Source: Tropicimonas sp. IMCC34011 (GTDB taxonomy: Bacteria; Pseudomonadota; Alphaproteobacteria; Rhodobacterales; Rhodobacteraceae). Taken from it: 64,000 nucleotides of DNA. Shown piece after piece: positions 43,006 to 53,027 of this stretch (position 1 is its first letter; each line of letters opens with the position of its first letter). Where the stretch lies: assembly GCF_003390865.1 (NCBI RefSeq), contig NZ_QMEJ01000001.1, positions 434,001 to 498,000 on the forward strand. Direction: 5' to 3'. The translations under genes were made by a program, and so were the position numbers. Below the pieces are notes generated by a model. It did no database searches and had not been told where the DNA came from. It was given only the letters and a program-made list of their open reading frames with translations.

Positions 43006-45640
43006 CCACCGCGCACTCCGCGGGCCGAACTACTACAGCCGCTACCAAGCGATCTACATGCGGCTCGACATTCAAGACCTGGAGGAGCGGCCAAGCGACA
43101 AGGTCGAGGGGATAGCGGACCGGCTCGAGGCACTCATCCCCACAATCCACGATCATCGCTGCTCGATCGGCGAGCCGGGCGGTTTCCTTCAGCGGGTTCG
43201 GAACGGCACGTGGGCTGGCCACATGGTCGAACACGTCGCGATCGAACTTCAGAACCTCGTCGGTTTCTCGGTGGGCTACGGCAAGTCCGTCGACAGCTAC
43301 GACAAGGGCATCTACCATGTCATCTACCGCTACCGGGACGAGGCCACCGGCCTTGCAGCCGGCGAAGCGGCGGTGGAGATCGTCCGCAAGCTCTACGACA
43401 GCGAGGAGGTCGACCTTCAGCCGCATATCGACAAGCTGAAGGAGGTGCGGGACGCTCACGCGCTCGGCCCGTCCACCGGCTCCATCGTCGCGGCCGCCAA
43501 GGCGCGGAACATTCCCGCCTACAATCTCACCGAGGGCACGAGCTACACGCAGCTGGGATACGGCATCCGGCAGCGGCGCTTTCAGGCGACGGTCACGGAT
43601 GCGTCCGGCATCATCGGTCACTCCATCGCCGACGACAAGGAATGGACCAAGCAGATCCTCGGCGATGCCGGCATCCCGGTGCCCCGCGGGGAGACGTGTT
43701 ATTCCTGGGAAGAGGCGCAGACGGCAGCGGAGTGGATCGGCTGGCCGGTCGTCACCAAGCCGCTTTCGGGCAATCACGGCCGCGGCGTCACAACGGACAT
43801 CGCGTCGCTGGAGGATCTGAAGTCCGGCTACGAGGCCGCCGTTGCCCGTGCGCGGGATGACTATGCCGGCGTCATCGTCGAGAGCTACATCAAGGGTGAG
43901 GATCACCGGATGCTGGTGATCGGCGGCAAGCTCGTCGCCGCTGCCCGCCGCCGTCCCGCCCATGTCACCGGCGACGGCAGCCGCACGATCCGTGAGCTGA
44001 TCGACGCGGAGAACGCCGATCCCCGTCGTGGCGTGGGGCACGAGAATCTCCTCACGCAGATCGTCGTGGATGAACAGACCGAGCGGATGCTGGACCAGGC
44101 GGGCTATTCGCTCGACACGGTGCTCGCCGAGAAAGAGGTGGCGTTCCTCAAATCCACCGCGAACATCTCCACCGGCGGCACGGCGACCGATCTCACCGAC
44201 GAGGTCCACCCCGACGTGCGCTTCACCATGGAGAGGATTGCCCGTATGATCGGGCTCGACGTGATCGGCATCGATCTTCTGTGCGAGACCGTATCCCGTC
44301 CGCTCGAGGAGCAGTCCGCCGGGATCGTCGAGGTCAATGCCGGCCCGGGCTTCCGGATGCACATGTCCCCCACCCATGGCAAACCGCGCGAAGTGGGCGA
44401 GGCGGTCGTGGAGATGTTATTCCCCGATCCCACCGATGACGGCCGCATTCCGATCACCGCGATCACGGGCACGAACGGCAAGACGACGACGACGCGCCTG
44501 ACCACCCACCTTCTGCGGCAGGCCGGCAAGTCCGTCGGCATGGGGTGCACGGGAACTGTGGAGATCGACAACCACGTCATCCTCCGCGGTGACTATTCCG
44601 GCCCCGCGGCGGCGCAGGCCGTCCTGCGCGAGCCGACCGTCGAACATGCGGTTCTCGAGGTCGCCCGCGGCGGCATCATGCGCCGGGGCCTCGGTTTCGA
44701 CGAGGCGAATGTGGGCGTCCTTCTCAACATCGCGTCCGACCATCTCGGCGAGCGGGACATCCATACCTTGGAGGAACTCGCCCGCTGCAAGACGGTCGTG
44801 GTCGATGCGGTCAAGCGCAAGTCGGAGGGCGGCTTCTGCGTCCTCAACGCGGACGACCCGCTCGTCATGGAACATGGCACCTACTGGTCCCGCGGGGAAA
44901 TCATCTACTTCACGATGGATCCCGACAATCCGGACCTCGTCCAGCATCTGAGCGAGCTTGGCATGGTGCTGACCGTGCGCAACGGCTGGATCGTCCTGTT
45001 GCGCGGCAAGGTCACCGTAGAGATCGCCGAGATCAACGACGTTCCGATCACCTTCGAGGGGCATGCGCCCTTCAACATCCAGAACGCGATGGCGGCGTCG
45101 GCCGTCGCCCTTGCCCATGGCCTCGAGATCGATGACATCCGCGCTGGCCTGATGACGTTCCACCCCACCCCGGCGCAGATGCCGGGCCGCACGAACTACT
45201 TCGAGGCGGACGGGGTGAAGTGCCTGATCGACTACGGCCACAACGTTCCTGCGCTCCAGGCGCTGGAGCCGCTGGTCAACGGTCTCGGAACGCAGCGCAA
45301 GATTGCCGTCTCCACCGCGCCCGGCAATCGCAGGGACGAGGATCTCAAAGGCCTCGGCGCGCAGCTTGCCGCCATGTGCGACGTGGTCTTCGTCTACGAA
45401 AGCGATGCGCGGGGGCGGGCAGAGGGCGAGGTCGCCACGCTGATTTCCGACGGCGCGCGCGAGGCGGGATCTGCCGGTCGCGTCGAGGTGATCATGAGCG
45501 AGGCTGACGCCGTCGAGCGGGCCATCGATCTCGCGGAAGAGGGGGACTTCCTCCTTCTTCTCGTCGATGACATCGAAGGGACGACCGCGCGGCTCAAGGG
45601 GCGCAGCTACGGCGAACAGGCCGATCTGGCGCGAACCTGA
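42992..45640 (+). CDS. cphA: Cyanophycin synthetase
   Basis: An 882-residue enzyme that builds the Asp backbone and attaches Arg side chains using two ATP-dependent sites. An N-terminal domain (about 1-160) is followed by an ATP-grasp domain (about 210-480; WPVVTKPLSGNHGRGVT, VEVNAGPGFRMHMSPT) and a Mur-ligase-like domain with the P-loop GTNGKTTTTR (493-502). Length and order match CphA1. It begins with TTG at 42992 inside the cyanophycinase gene; GGAG lies 7 bases upstream and the reading MHILDHRALRGPNYYSRY matches the normal CphA start. A TTG start plus overlap may keep its expression low relative to cphB. Confidence 0.94.
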   Translation: MHILDHRALRGPNYYSRYQAIYMRLDIQDLEERPSDKVEGIADRLEALIPTIHDHRCSIGEPGGFLQRVRNGTWAGHMVEHVAIELQNLVGFSVGYGKSVDSYDKGIYHVIYRYRDEATGLAAGEAAVEIVRKLYDSEEVDLQPHIDKLKEVRDAHALGPSTGSIVAAAKARNIPAYNLTEGTSYTQLGYGIRQRRFQATVTDASGIIGHSIADDKEWTKQILGDAGIPVPRGETCYSWEEAQTAAEWIGWPVVTKPLSGNHGRGVTTDIASLEDLKSGYEAAVARARDDYAGVIVESYIKGEDHRMLVIGGKLVAAARRRPAHVTGDGSRTIRELIDAENADPRRGVGHENLLTQIVVDEQTERMLDQAGYSLDTVLAEKEVAFLKSTANISTGGTATDLTDEVHPDVRFTMERIARMIGLDVIGIDLLCETVSRPLEEQSAGIVEVNAGPGFRMHMSPTHGKPREVGEAVVEMLFPDPTDDGRIPITAITGTNGKTTTTRLTTHLLRQAGKSVGMGCTGTVEIDNHVILRGDYSGPAAAQAVLREPTVEHAVLEVARGGIMRRGLGFDEANVGVLLNIASDHLGERDIHTLEELARCKTVVVDAVKRKSEGGFCVLNADDPLVMEHGTYWSRGEIIYFTMDPDNPDLVQHLSELGMVLTVRNGWIVLLRGKVTVEIAEINDVPITFEGHAPFNIQNAMAASAVALAHGLEIDDIRAGLMTFHPTPAQMPGRTNYFEADGVKCLIDYGHNVPALQALEPLVNGLGTQRKIAVSTAPGNRRDEDLKGLGAQLAAMCDVVFVYESDARGRAEGEVATLISDGAREAGSAGRVEVIMSEADAVERAIDLAEEGDFLLLLVDDIEGTTARLKGRSYGEQADLART

Positions 45641-45671
45641 GCGGCCACGCGACACAACCAAATCAAAAGAA

Positions 45672-45697
45672 ACGGGCCCGCATCTCGCGGGACCCGT
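45672..45697 (+). other. Stem-loop between cphA and the ATP-grasp gene
   Basis: A 10-base-pair stem (45672-45681 with 45687-45697, one bulged A) with a 5-base loop, ending just before the Shine-Dalgarno GAGGGGGG of the next gene. There is no T-run. It could insulate or modulate translation of the downstream gene. Confidence 0.5.
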
Positions 45698-45713
45698 ACC
45701 AGAGGGGGGTAAC

Positions 45714-47012
45714 ATGACGAAAAACGTGTTCGTCATCGGCTTGAACGATCACAACGCCGAGCGGCTGAAGCGCCTGCGCGGCGTGGAGGACGTCGAATTC
45801 CACCAGCTGCTGACGCCAGCGCAGGTCTCCGACACGCAGGACTTCGACATCCCCGCGATGCTCGACGAGGCGCGCGGGACGCTCGACGCCTTCGGTGGAT
45901 CGATAGACGCCATCGTCGGCTATATCGACTTTCCTGTCTCGACCATGCTTCCGATCCTCTGCCGGGAATACGGCACGAAGCAGACCTCTCTCGAGGCGCT
46001 GCTGAAGTGTGAGCACAAGTTCTGGTCCCGGTGCGTGATGCGCGAAGCGATCCCGGACCACATCCCGAAGTTCACAGCATTCGATCCGTTCGACGACGAC
46101 GCGCTGTCCAAGATCGGCGAAGCGGATCTGCGCTTCCCGTTCTTCGTGAAGCCGATCAAGTCCTCCGGCTCGCGCCTCGGCTTCCGGATCGACAGCCCCG
46201 AGGACTTCGACTTTGCGATCGAGAAGCTCCGCGCAGAGATCCGCACCATTGGCGAGCCCTTCGACCACGTCCTCGCGCAAGCCGACCTGCCGGAGGACAT
46301 CCGCGCCGTTGAGGGCCATTACTGCATGGCCGAGCAGGTCATCGGCGGGCGCCAATGCACCGTCGAGGGCTATGTGCATGATGGCAACGTGGTGCCCTAC
46401 GGCACGGTGGATTCGATCCGCTACCCGCAGGTGCTCAGCTTCTTCTACTACCTCTATCCCTCGACCCTGCCCGCCCGCGTTCAGGAAAAGATGTGGGAGA
46501 TCACCCGCACGATCATGAGCCATATCGGCTACGACAATGCGGGCTTCAACATCGAGTATTACTGGGACGAGGTTCAGGACCGGATCTGGCTGCTGGAGAT
46601 CAACACCCGCATCGCGCAGTCGCACTGCGACCTCTTCGAGATGGTCGACGGCGTATCGCACCAGCAGGTAACCATCGATCTCGGCCTCGGCCGGGCGCCC
46701 GACATGCCGAAGGGCGAAGGCCCCGAGAGCGTCGCGGCGGAGTTCTTCTACAGGGTCTTCTTCCGCGATGCCCGCGTCGCCCGCGCCCCCTCGGCGGCGG
46801 AGGTTCAAGTCGCCGCCGAGACCGTGGAGGGCGCCCGTATCGTCTCCTATGTGTCGAAGAACATGATGCTTTCGGAACTGCCCGAACAGGACGCCTACAG
46901 CTACGCCGTCGCCTCCGTCTGGATGGGGGCCGGAAAGCAGTCCAAGCTGCTGTGGAACTACGAGCAGGTAATGAAGAAGCTCAACTACGAGTTCGCCGAC
47001 ATCGTCGAGTAG
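45714..47012 (+). CDS. ATP-grasp ligase-like protein of the cyanophycin cluster
   Basis: A 432-residue protein. The N-terminal part (about 1-110; VFVIGLNDHNAERLKRL) looks like a pre-ATP-grasp domain. The ATP-grasp core follows (KFWSRCVMREAIPDHIPKF; FPFFVKPIKSSGSRLGFRI; AEQVIGGRQCTVEGYVHDG). The metal-binding end is GFNIEYYWDEVQDRIWLLEINTRIAQSH, with Glu and Asn positions as in carboxylate-amine ligases. It is much shorter than cyanophycin synthetase and has no Mur domain, so it is a separate ligase. It probably couples an amino acid or peptide made from, or feeding, cyanophycin; the substrate is unknown. It follows cphA by 73 bases. Confidence 0.75.
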   Translation: MTKNVFVIGLNDHNAERLKRLRGVEDVEFHQLLTPAQVSDTQDFDIPAMLDEARGTLDAFGGSIDAIVGYIDFPVSTMLPILCREYGTKQTSLEALLKCEHKFWSRCVMREAIPDHIPKFTAFDPFDDDALSKIGEADLRFPFFVKPIKSSGSRLGFRIDSPEDFDFAIEKLRAEIRTIGEPFDHVLAQADLPEDIRAVEGHYCMAEQVIGGRQCTVEGYVHDGNVVPYGTVDSIRYPQVLSFFYYLYPSTLPARVQEKMWEITRTIMSHIGYDNAGFNIEYYWDEVQDRIWLLEINTRIAQSHCDLFEMVDGVSHQQVTIDLGLGRAPDMPKGEGPESVAAEFFYRVFFRDARVARAPSAAEVQVAAETVEGARIVSYVSKNMMLSELPEQDAYSYAVASVWMGAGKQSKLLWNYEQVMKKLNYEFADIVE

Positions 47013-47110
47013 GCGCAGGCTCTTCGGGAGCAGCGCGGTGGATGGACTTCGGAGCCGGGGGCGCGGATAAGGTCCATGCCCCCGCCCTTCCCTGACCGGA
47101 TCGCTGACCC

Positions 47111-49123
47111 ATGAAGATCGACACGGACATGCCGCGCGACGTGCGCGAACTCGAGCACGTCGAGATCCCGATGCCGGACGGCACCCGCCTCGCCGCGCGG
47201 ATCTGGATGCCGCAGGACGCCGCTGACCGGCCGGTCCCCGCAATCCTCGAGTACATTCCCTACCGCAAGAACGACAAGACGCTGGAGCGGGACGCCGCCC
47301 GCGCGCCCTGGCTCGCGGGGCATGGCTACGCCTATGTCCGGCTCGACATCCGCGGAACCGGCGAGTCGGACGGCGTGATGACCGACGAGTACACCGACAT
47401 CGAGCTGCAGGACGGTTGCGACGCCATCGCCTGGATCGCGGCGCAGGACTGGTGCGACGGCGGCGTCGGTATCGTCGGGATATCCTGGGGTGGCTTCAAT
47501 GGCCTTCAGCTCGCGGCCCTGCGGCCCCCCGCACTGAAAGCCGTCGTGACGATCTGCTCCACCGACGACCGCTACGCCGATGACATCCACTACATGGGCG
47601 GTGCGCTTCTCGGCGACCAGCTCTCCTGGGCGTCGGTCATGTTCGGCATCAATACGCTTCCGCCCGATCCCGCCCATGTCGGCGCGCGCTGGCGGGAAAT
47701 GTGGGAGGCGCGGCTCGACCAGTCCGGCCTCTGGCTCGAGGAATGGATGCGCCACCCAACGCGGGACGCCTTCTGGAAGCACGGCTCCATCTGCGAGAAC
47801 TGGGACGACGTCGAGGTGCCGGTTTATGCGGTCAGCGGCTGGGCGGACGGCTACTGCAACTCGGTCTTCCGCCTCGTCCAGAACCTGCGCTCTCCCGCCA
47901 AGGGCATCGTCGGCCCGTGGTCCCACAAGTATCCCTATCTCGGCGCCCCCGGCCCCGCCATCGACTGGCTCACGGAGGAGACGCGCTGGTGGGACCAGTG
48001 GCTGAAGGGCGAGGAGACCGGCATAATGGACGAGCCGCCGCTGCGCCTGTTCCTGCAGGACCACGCGGAGCCGCGCTCTCACTACGACGTCCGCGAGGGC
48101 CACTGGATCACCGAGCCCGCCTGGCCCTCCCCCAATGTGACGCCGGCCACCTATCCTCTTGGCTCTGACGGATCGCTCGGGACCGAGGGCGCGCCGGACG
48201 CACCCCTGACGATCGCCTCTCCGCTCTGGACAGGGATGCAGGGGGGGAAGTGGTGTTCCTACGCCCATCCCGGAGACCAGCCCGGAGACCAGCGCCGCGA
48301 CGACGCCGGGAGCCTGACCTTCGAGACGGCCCCGCTCGAGGCCGATCTCGCCATCGCCGGCGCCGCCGCCCTGACCCTCACCTTCCGGGTGGATCGCCCG
48401 GTGGCTCAGGTGGCCGTGCGCCTGATGGACGTGGCCCCGGACGGCGCGGCGACGCGGGTGAGCTATGGCCTGCTGAACCTGAACCACCGGAGCAGCCACG
48501 AAACGCCGGAGGCGCTGGAGCCGGGGCGCGACTACACCGTCTCGGTTCCGTTCAAGCATGTCGCCCAGATCTTCCGGGCCGGGCATCGCATCCGCCTGGG
48601 CCTTTCGACGAGCTACTTCCCGATCGCCTGGCCCGTCCCCGAGCCGGTCCGTCTCACGGTCCTGCCGGCGGCATCGTCCCTCACCCTCCCCCTGCGGGAG
48701 GCGAATGTGGACACGGCGCCCGATTTCGACCCGCCGCGCGCGGGCGCGCCACTCGACATGTCGTTCGAAGCAGCACCCAAGGCCGAATGGACCGTCACCG
48801 AGGACCGCGATACCGGCCGCCTGACCATCGAAGTGCGGGACCACGAGGGGGACGCGGTGATCTCGGCACAGGAGTTCCGCCACTCCGCCGAGGGGCGCGA
48901 GATCTACACGATCCTGCCCGGCGATCCCCTCTCCGCCGAGGGCGAGGTGACGTGGATCCATGAGATGAGCCGCGATGGGTGGGAGGTGCGGACGGAGACG
49001 GATACGCGCCTGACGGGCGACGCGACCCATTTCCGGATCGAGGCGCGGCTGCGCGCGTGGAGCGGCGGGGAGCTGGTACGCGATCTCGACTGGGACGTCC
49101 GGGTGCCCCGCGTGATGAGCTGA
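47111..49123 (+). CDS. CocE/NonD-family alpha/beta hydrolase (X-Pro dipeptidyl-peptidase S15 type)
   Basis: A 670-residue hydrolase. The alpha/beta-hydrolase domain starts IPMPDGTRLAARIWMP and holds YAYVRLDIRGTGESDG, the nucleophile elbow VGISWGGFNG, and acid and histidine regions (SGWADGYCNS; VGPWSHKYPY). A C-terminal jelly-roll domain (PepX_C type, about 400-665) follows. Family members cleave acyl, ester or peptide bonds. It has no signal peptide, so it should act in the cytoplasm. It lies 98 bases after the ATP-grasp gene; a joint role with that ligase or in peptide turnover is plausible but not shown by sequence. Confidence 0.82.
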   Translation: MKIDTDMPRDVRELEHVEIPMPDGTRLAARIWMPQDAADRPVPAILEYIPYRKNDKTLERDAARAPWLAGHGYAYVRLDIRGTGESDGVMTDEYTDIELQDGCDAIAWIAAQDWCDGGVGIVGISWGGFNGLQLAALRPPALKAVVTICSTDDRYADDIHYMGGALLGDQLSWASVMFGINTLPPDPAHVGARWREMWEARLDQSGLWLEEWMRHPTRDAFWKHGSICENWDDVEVPVYAVSGWADGYCNSVFRLVQNLRSPAKGIVGPWSHKYPYLGAPGPAIDWLTEETRWWDQWLKGEETGIMDEPPLRLFLQDHAEPRSHYDVREGHWITEPAWPSPNVTPATYPLGSDGSLGTEGAPDAPLTIASPLWTGMQGGKWCSYAHPGDQPGDQRRDDAGSLTFETAPLEADLAIAGAAALTLTFRVDRPVAQVAVRLMDVAPDGAATRVSYGLLNLNHRSSHETPEALEPGRDYTVSVPFKHVAQIFRAGHRIRLGLSTSYFPIAWPVPEPVRLTVLPAASSLTLPLREANVDTAPDFDPPRAGAPLDMSFEAAPKAEWTVTEDRDTGRLTIEVRDHEGDAVISAQEFRHSAEGREIYTILPGDPLSAEGEVTWIHEMSRDGWEVRTETDTRLTGDATHFRIEARLRAWSGGELVRDLDWDVRVPRVMS

Positions 49124-49181
49124 GACCGGCGGACGGGCGGCATGTCCGCCCTGCCCCGCCCTGCCCACTGCGGACCGCCGG

Positions 49182-50153
49182 TTAGTCCTGAGCTCTTGAG
49201 CGGGCGCGCAGGAGGGTCATGAAGCGGTCGGCCGCGGGCGTCAGGGCCGCACCGGCCCGGGAGACGATGCCGAAATCCTCGACCGCGATGTCCTCCGCGA
49301 CGGGCAGGATCGCGAGCCGGCTGCCGAGCGCCGCCCGTTCGATGAAGAAGCGGCACACAGCGCTCGCGATCGGCGCGATGGCGTTCGTCTCGTTGACGAG
49401 GGCGAGCGTGAAGAGGATCGAGGTCGTGCTGACCACGCGCGACGGCACGCTCAGACCCTTCGACAGAAGATAGTTCTCCGCCGTCCGGCGCAGCAGCCCG
49501 CCGGGCGGCTGCATCACCCAGTCGTAGTCGAGGCAGTCTTTCAGCGTCGCGTCCGCCTTGCGCGTCAGGGGATGGGCGAGGCGCACCAGAAGACTGATCG
49601 GCTCCGGTCCGATCATGTCGATGGCGAAGGGACGGGCATCGGCGGCATCCGGGACCCGGCCGATGTAGAAATCGAGATTGTCGGCAAGGAGCGCCTCGGC
49701 GAGACGGTCCGAGGTGTCCACCTGCACCGTCACCTCGATCTCGGGATAGGCCAGCCGCACCTCGCGCTGTACCGGCAAGAGCTGTTCAAGGGACGGTCCA
49801 GTCACCGAGCCGACACGCACATGGCCCCGAATGCCGCCCTTCAGCCCCTCCATCTTCTGATGAGCGCGGTCGAGCCCCTTCAGCGTCTCCGTCGCCTGAT
49901 CGGCGAGGATGCGACCCGCTTCCGTCAGTTCGATCCCCCGCGGGTGCCGGATGTAGAGGGGCGTTCCGACAAGGGGCTCCAGCTGCGCCAGAAGCCGGGA
50001 GGCGGCTGGCTGAGTCATGCCCACATGGCTCGCCGCCGCGCCGATCCGGCCATGCTCACGGAGCGCGGACATCAGCCGGAGCTGGGAAAACTTGAGCCCC
50101 CCGCGGACGAGGTCCGGGGCGGCGGTAGATCTGGGGCGGTCCGAGCTGCTCAT
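49182..50153 (-). CDS. LysR-family regulator, GbpR/GguR-like
   Basis: A 323-residue LysR-type regulator. The winged helix-turn-helix (about 20-80; LKFSQLRLMSALREHGRIGAAA, then MTQPAASRLLAQLE) is followed by a substrate domain (about 105-315) starting GHVRVGSVTGPSLEQLLP. It is divergent from chvE, as are the LysR-type GbpR/GguR regulators of sugar-binding-protein genes in Azospirillum and Agrobacterium. It is expected to sense a galactose or arabinose intermediate and control the chvE-ggu operon. The ATG at 50153 is chosen because the upstream extension lies in the promoter and signal-peptide region of chvE. Confidence 0.85.
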   Translation of the reverse strand: MSSSDRPRSTAAPDLVRGGLKFSQLRLMSALREHGRIGAAASHVGMTQPAASRLLAQLEPLVGTPLYIRHPRGIELTEAGRILADQATETLKGLDRAHQKMEGLKGGIRGHVRVGSVTGPSLEQLLPVQREVRLAYPEIEVTVQVDTSDRLAEALLADNLDFYIGRVPDAADARPFAIDMIGPEPISLLVRLAHPLTRKADATLKDCLDYDWVMQPPGGLLRRTAENYLLSKGLSVPSRVVSTTSILFTLALVNETNAIAPIASAVCRFFIERAALGSRLAILPVAEDIAVEDFGIVSRAGAALTPAADRFMTLLRARSRAQD

Positions 50154-50159
50154 ATCATT

Positions 50160-50173
50160 TTCGGTATATCGAA
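50160..50173. promoter_or_regulatory. Candidate LysR operator in the lysR-chvE intergenic region
   Basis: TTCG-GTATAT-CGAA, an interrupted palindrome 7 bases before the LysR start, in the 138-base divergent promoter region. The arms are short but the place is right for autoregulation; an AT-rich stretch follows (50180-50200). Confidence 0.4.
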
Positions 50174-50291
50174 GCGCACAATCGGAATTTGTTATGTATC
50201 TGCGTAAAGGGCAAGGGTTGTATCGGGCCGCGCAACGTCGCGTGCCCGGGAGAAGCCGGCGCACGATCCGCTCCGGCGAAGGGAGGACAAC

Positions 50292-51356
50292 ATGAAACTC
50301 ACGCGACGCGCCCTTGGCGCCACCGCGATGGCTGCGCTTCTGGCGCTGCCCGCTTACGCACAGGATCAGGGCACCGTCGGCATCGCCATGCCGACCAAGT
50401 CTTCGGCCCGCTGGATCGCCGACGGCGAGAACATGGTCCGGCAGTTCGAGGAGGCCGGCTACGCGACCGACCTTCAATATGCCGAAGACGATATCCCCAA
50501 CCAGCTCGCCCAGATCGAGAACATGATCACCAAGGGCGTCGATGCCCTCGTGATCGCCGCGATCGACGGCACCACGCTGACGAACGCGCTAGCCAACGCG
50601 GCCGCGATGGATATCCCGGTCGTCGCCTATGACCGGCTGATCCGCGACTCGGGCGATGTCAGCTACTACGCCACCTTCGACAACTTCCAGGTCGGTGTGC
50701 AGCAGGCCAACACGCTCGTCGAGGGTCTCGAGGAGCGCTTCCCCGATGCCGAGCCCTGGAACGTCGAGCTCTTCGGCGGCAGCCCCGACGACAACAACGC
50801 GTACTTCTTCTACGATGGCGCGATGTCCGTCCTGCAACCGCTGATCGACGACGGCCGCATCAACATCGTGTCCGGTCAGACCGGGATGGATACCGTCGGC
50901 ACGCTGCGCTGGGACGGCTCCGTCGCGCAGGCGCGGATGGATAACCTTCTGTCCGCCAACTACACCGACGAGACGGTGCACGGCGTCCTGTCCCCCTATG
51001 ACGGGCTCTCCATCGGCATCATCTCCTCGCTGAGGGGCGTGGGCTACGGCTCGGGCGACATGGAGATGCCCATCGTCACCGGTCAGGACGCGGAGATCCC
51101 CTCGATCAAGGCGATCGTGCGCGGCGAGCAGTATTCCACCATCTTCAAGGACACCCGGGAACTCGCCGGCGTAGCCGTGGGCATGGTCGATGCGCTCCTG
51201 CAGGGCGGCGAGCCGGAGATCAACGACACCGAGACCTACGACAACGGCGTCAAGGTCGTGCCGTCCTACCTTCTGGAGCCGGTTCCGGTGACGGAAAGCA
51301 ACTGGCAGGACGTCCTCGTGGGCGGCGGCTACTACACCGAAGACCAGATCGAGTGA
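50292..51356 (+). CDS. chvE: Multiple-sugar periplasmic binding protein, ChvE family
   Basis: A 354-residue binding protein with a signal peptide (cut near YAQDQG). The mature part matches ChvE/XylF-type proteins ([92 protein letters not shown]). Such proteins bind L-arabinose, D-galactose, D-glucose or D-xylose. GGGAGGACA lies just before the ATG. It is the first gene of the ggu operon and is followed by a stem-loop that may favour its higher expression. Confidence 0.92.
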   Translation: MKLTRRALGATAMAALLALPAYAQDQGTVGIAMPTKSSARWIADGENMVRQFEEAGYATDLQYAEDDIPNQLAQIENMITKGVDALVIAAIDGTTLTNALANAAAMDIPVVAYDRLIRDSGDVSYYATFDNFQVGVQQANTLVEGLEERFPDAEPWNVELFGGSPDDNNAYFFYDGAMSVLQPLIDDGRINIVSGQTGMDTVGTLRWDGSVAQARMDNLLSANYTDETVHGVLSPYDGLSIGIISSLRGVGYGSGDMEMPIVTGQDAEIPSIKAIVRGEQYSTIFKDTRELAGVAVGMVDALLQGGEPEINDTETYDNGVKVVPSYLLEPVPVTESNWQDVLVGGGYYTEDQIE

Positions 51357-51363
51357 CGGTCGC

Positions 51364-51390
51364 GCCGGGCGGCACCGGATGCCGCCCGGC
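51364..51390 (+). other. Intercistronic stem-loop after chvE
   Basis: A perfect 11-base-pair stem (51364-51374 with 51380-51390) with a 5-base loop, 7 bases after the chvE stop and about 100 bases before gguA. There is no T-run. Confidence 0.6.
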
Positions 51391-51491
51391 CCCCGGCCAC
51401 CCCGGCCCCGCACTTCGGCTCCCCCACCTTCATCCCCGGCCGGCGGGCACTTTCCCGCGGGACCCGGTGTCTCTTCTTCAAGGATTCCGCC

Positions 51492-53027
51492 ATGGCGACG
51501 CTGCTCGAGATGCGCGACATCACCAAGGAATTTCCCGGTGTGAAGGCGCTCGACCGGGTGAACCTGAAGGTGGAAGAAGGTGAGATCCACGCCCTCGTGG
51601 GCGAGAACGGCGCCGGCAAATCGACCCTGATGAAGGTACTGTCGGGCGTCTATCCGCACGGCTCCTACAGCGGCGACATCCTCTACGACGGCGAGGTCCA
51701 GTCGTTTCGCGGCATCCGCGACAGCGAGAGCCGCGGCATCATCATCATTCATCAGGAACTCGCCCTGATCCCGCTTTTGTCCGTGGCGGAGAACATCTTC
51801 ATGGGCAACGAGCGCGCCAAGCGCGGCATCATCGACTGGCGCCGGACGGAGATGCGCGCGGCGGACCTCCTGGCGCGCGTCGGTCTGAAGGAAAGCCCCA
51901 AGGCGACGGTCGCCGATCTCGGCCTCGGCAAGCAGCAGCTCGTGGAGATCGCCAAGGCCCTGTCCAAGGACGTGCGCCTGCTGATCCTCGACGAGCCGAC
52001 CTCGTCGCTCAACGAGCAGGACAGCGACAAGCTCCTCGCCCTCCTCGCCGAATTGCGCAAGCAGGGCGTCACCTCGATCCTGATCAGCCACAAGCTCAAC
52101 GAGATCCGGCAGGTGGCGGACACGATCACCGTCCTGCGCGACGGTGGCGCCGTGGCCCGCCTCGACTGCAAGGACGGCATCAGCGAGGACGACATCATCC
52201 GCGACATGGTTGGACGGTCGCTGAACGACCGCTACCCCGAACGCGACCCGCAGATCCGCGACGAGGTGGCGATGGAGGTCACGGGCTGGACCGTCCATCA
52301 TCCGGTGCAGACGGACCGCGTCGTCGTCAGGGACGTCTCGTTCCACGTCCGCCACGGCGAGGTGGTCGGCATCGCCGGGCTGATGGGCGCGGGCCGCACA
52401 GAACTTGCCATGAGCCTCTTCGGCCGCTCCTACGGCCGGGACATCAGCGGCACCGCGAAGATCAACGGCCACGTGGCGGACCTCTCAACCGTGCGCTCGG
52501 CGATCAATGCCGGGCTCGCCTATGCCACCGAGGACCGCAAGACCTACGGCCTCGTCCTCGACGAAACCATCCGCCGGAACGTGCCGCTCGCTAAGCTGGA
52601 CGCGGTCGCCGACGGCGTCGTCGTGAACGGCGCGCGAGAGGCGGAGGTGGCGGAGCGCTATCGCGGGCGGCTTAACATCAAGTCGAGCTCCATCGAGCAG
52701 GAGACGGTGAACCTTTCGGGCGGCAACCAGCAGAAGGTCGTGCTGTCCAAGTGGCTCTTCGCCGATCCCGACGTGCTGATCCTCGACGAGCCGACGCGCG
52801 GCATCGACGTCGGCGCGAAATTCGAGATCTACACCGTGATCCGTGACCTCGCCGCCAGCGGCAAGGCGATCATCGTCATCTCGTCGGAGATGCCGGAGCT
52901 CCTCGGAATTACCGACCGCCTCTACGTCATGAACGAAGGCCGCTTCGTGGGCGAGATGCCCACGGCCGAAGCCAGCCAGGAGAAGATCATGGCCCGCATC
53001 ATCAAATCCGGAGACCGTGTGCAATGA
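51492..53027 (+). CDS. gguA: Multiple-sugar ABC transporter ATP-binding protein GguA
   Basis: A 511-residue fused ATPase: domain 1 with [16 protein letters not shown] and [12 protein letters not shown], and domain 2 with the degenerate loop [26 protein letters not shown] and [14 protein letters not shown]. It has the GguA/XylG hallmarks ([28 protein letters not shown]). It overlaps gguB by 4 bases and energises import of the sugar delivered by ChvE. Confidence 0.93.
   Translation: MATLLEMRDITKEFPGVKALDRVNLKVEEGEIHALVGENGAGKSTLMKVLSGVYPHGSYSGDILYDGEVQSFRGIRDSESRGIIIIHQELALIPLLSVAENIFMGNERAKRGIIDWRRTEMRAADLLARVGLKESPKATVADLGLGKQQLVEIAKALSKDVRLLILDEPTSSLNEQDSDKLLALLAELRKQGVTSILISHKLNEIRQVADTITVLRDGGAVARLDCKDGISEDDIIRDMVGRSLNDRYPERDPQIRDEVAMEVTGWTVHHPVQTDRVVVRDVSFHVRHGEVVGIAGLMGAGRTELAMSLFGRSYGRDISGTAKINGHVADLSTVRSAINAGLAYATEDRKTYGLVLDETIRRNVPLAKLDAVADGVVVNGAREAEVAERYRGRLNIKSSSIEQETVNLSGGNQQKVVLSKWLFADPDVLILDEPTRGIDVGAKFEIYTVIRDLAASGKAIIVISSEMPELLGITDRLYVMNEGRFVGEMPTAEASQEKIMARIIKSGDRVQ

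Noticed and set aside
45714-47012. ATP-grasp gene read as a second cyanophycin synthetase (CphA2)
   Set aside because: It is half the length, has no Mur-ligase P-loop and lacks the CphA N-terminal domain, so it is a different ligase type.
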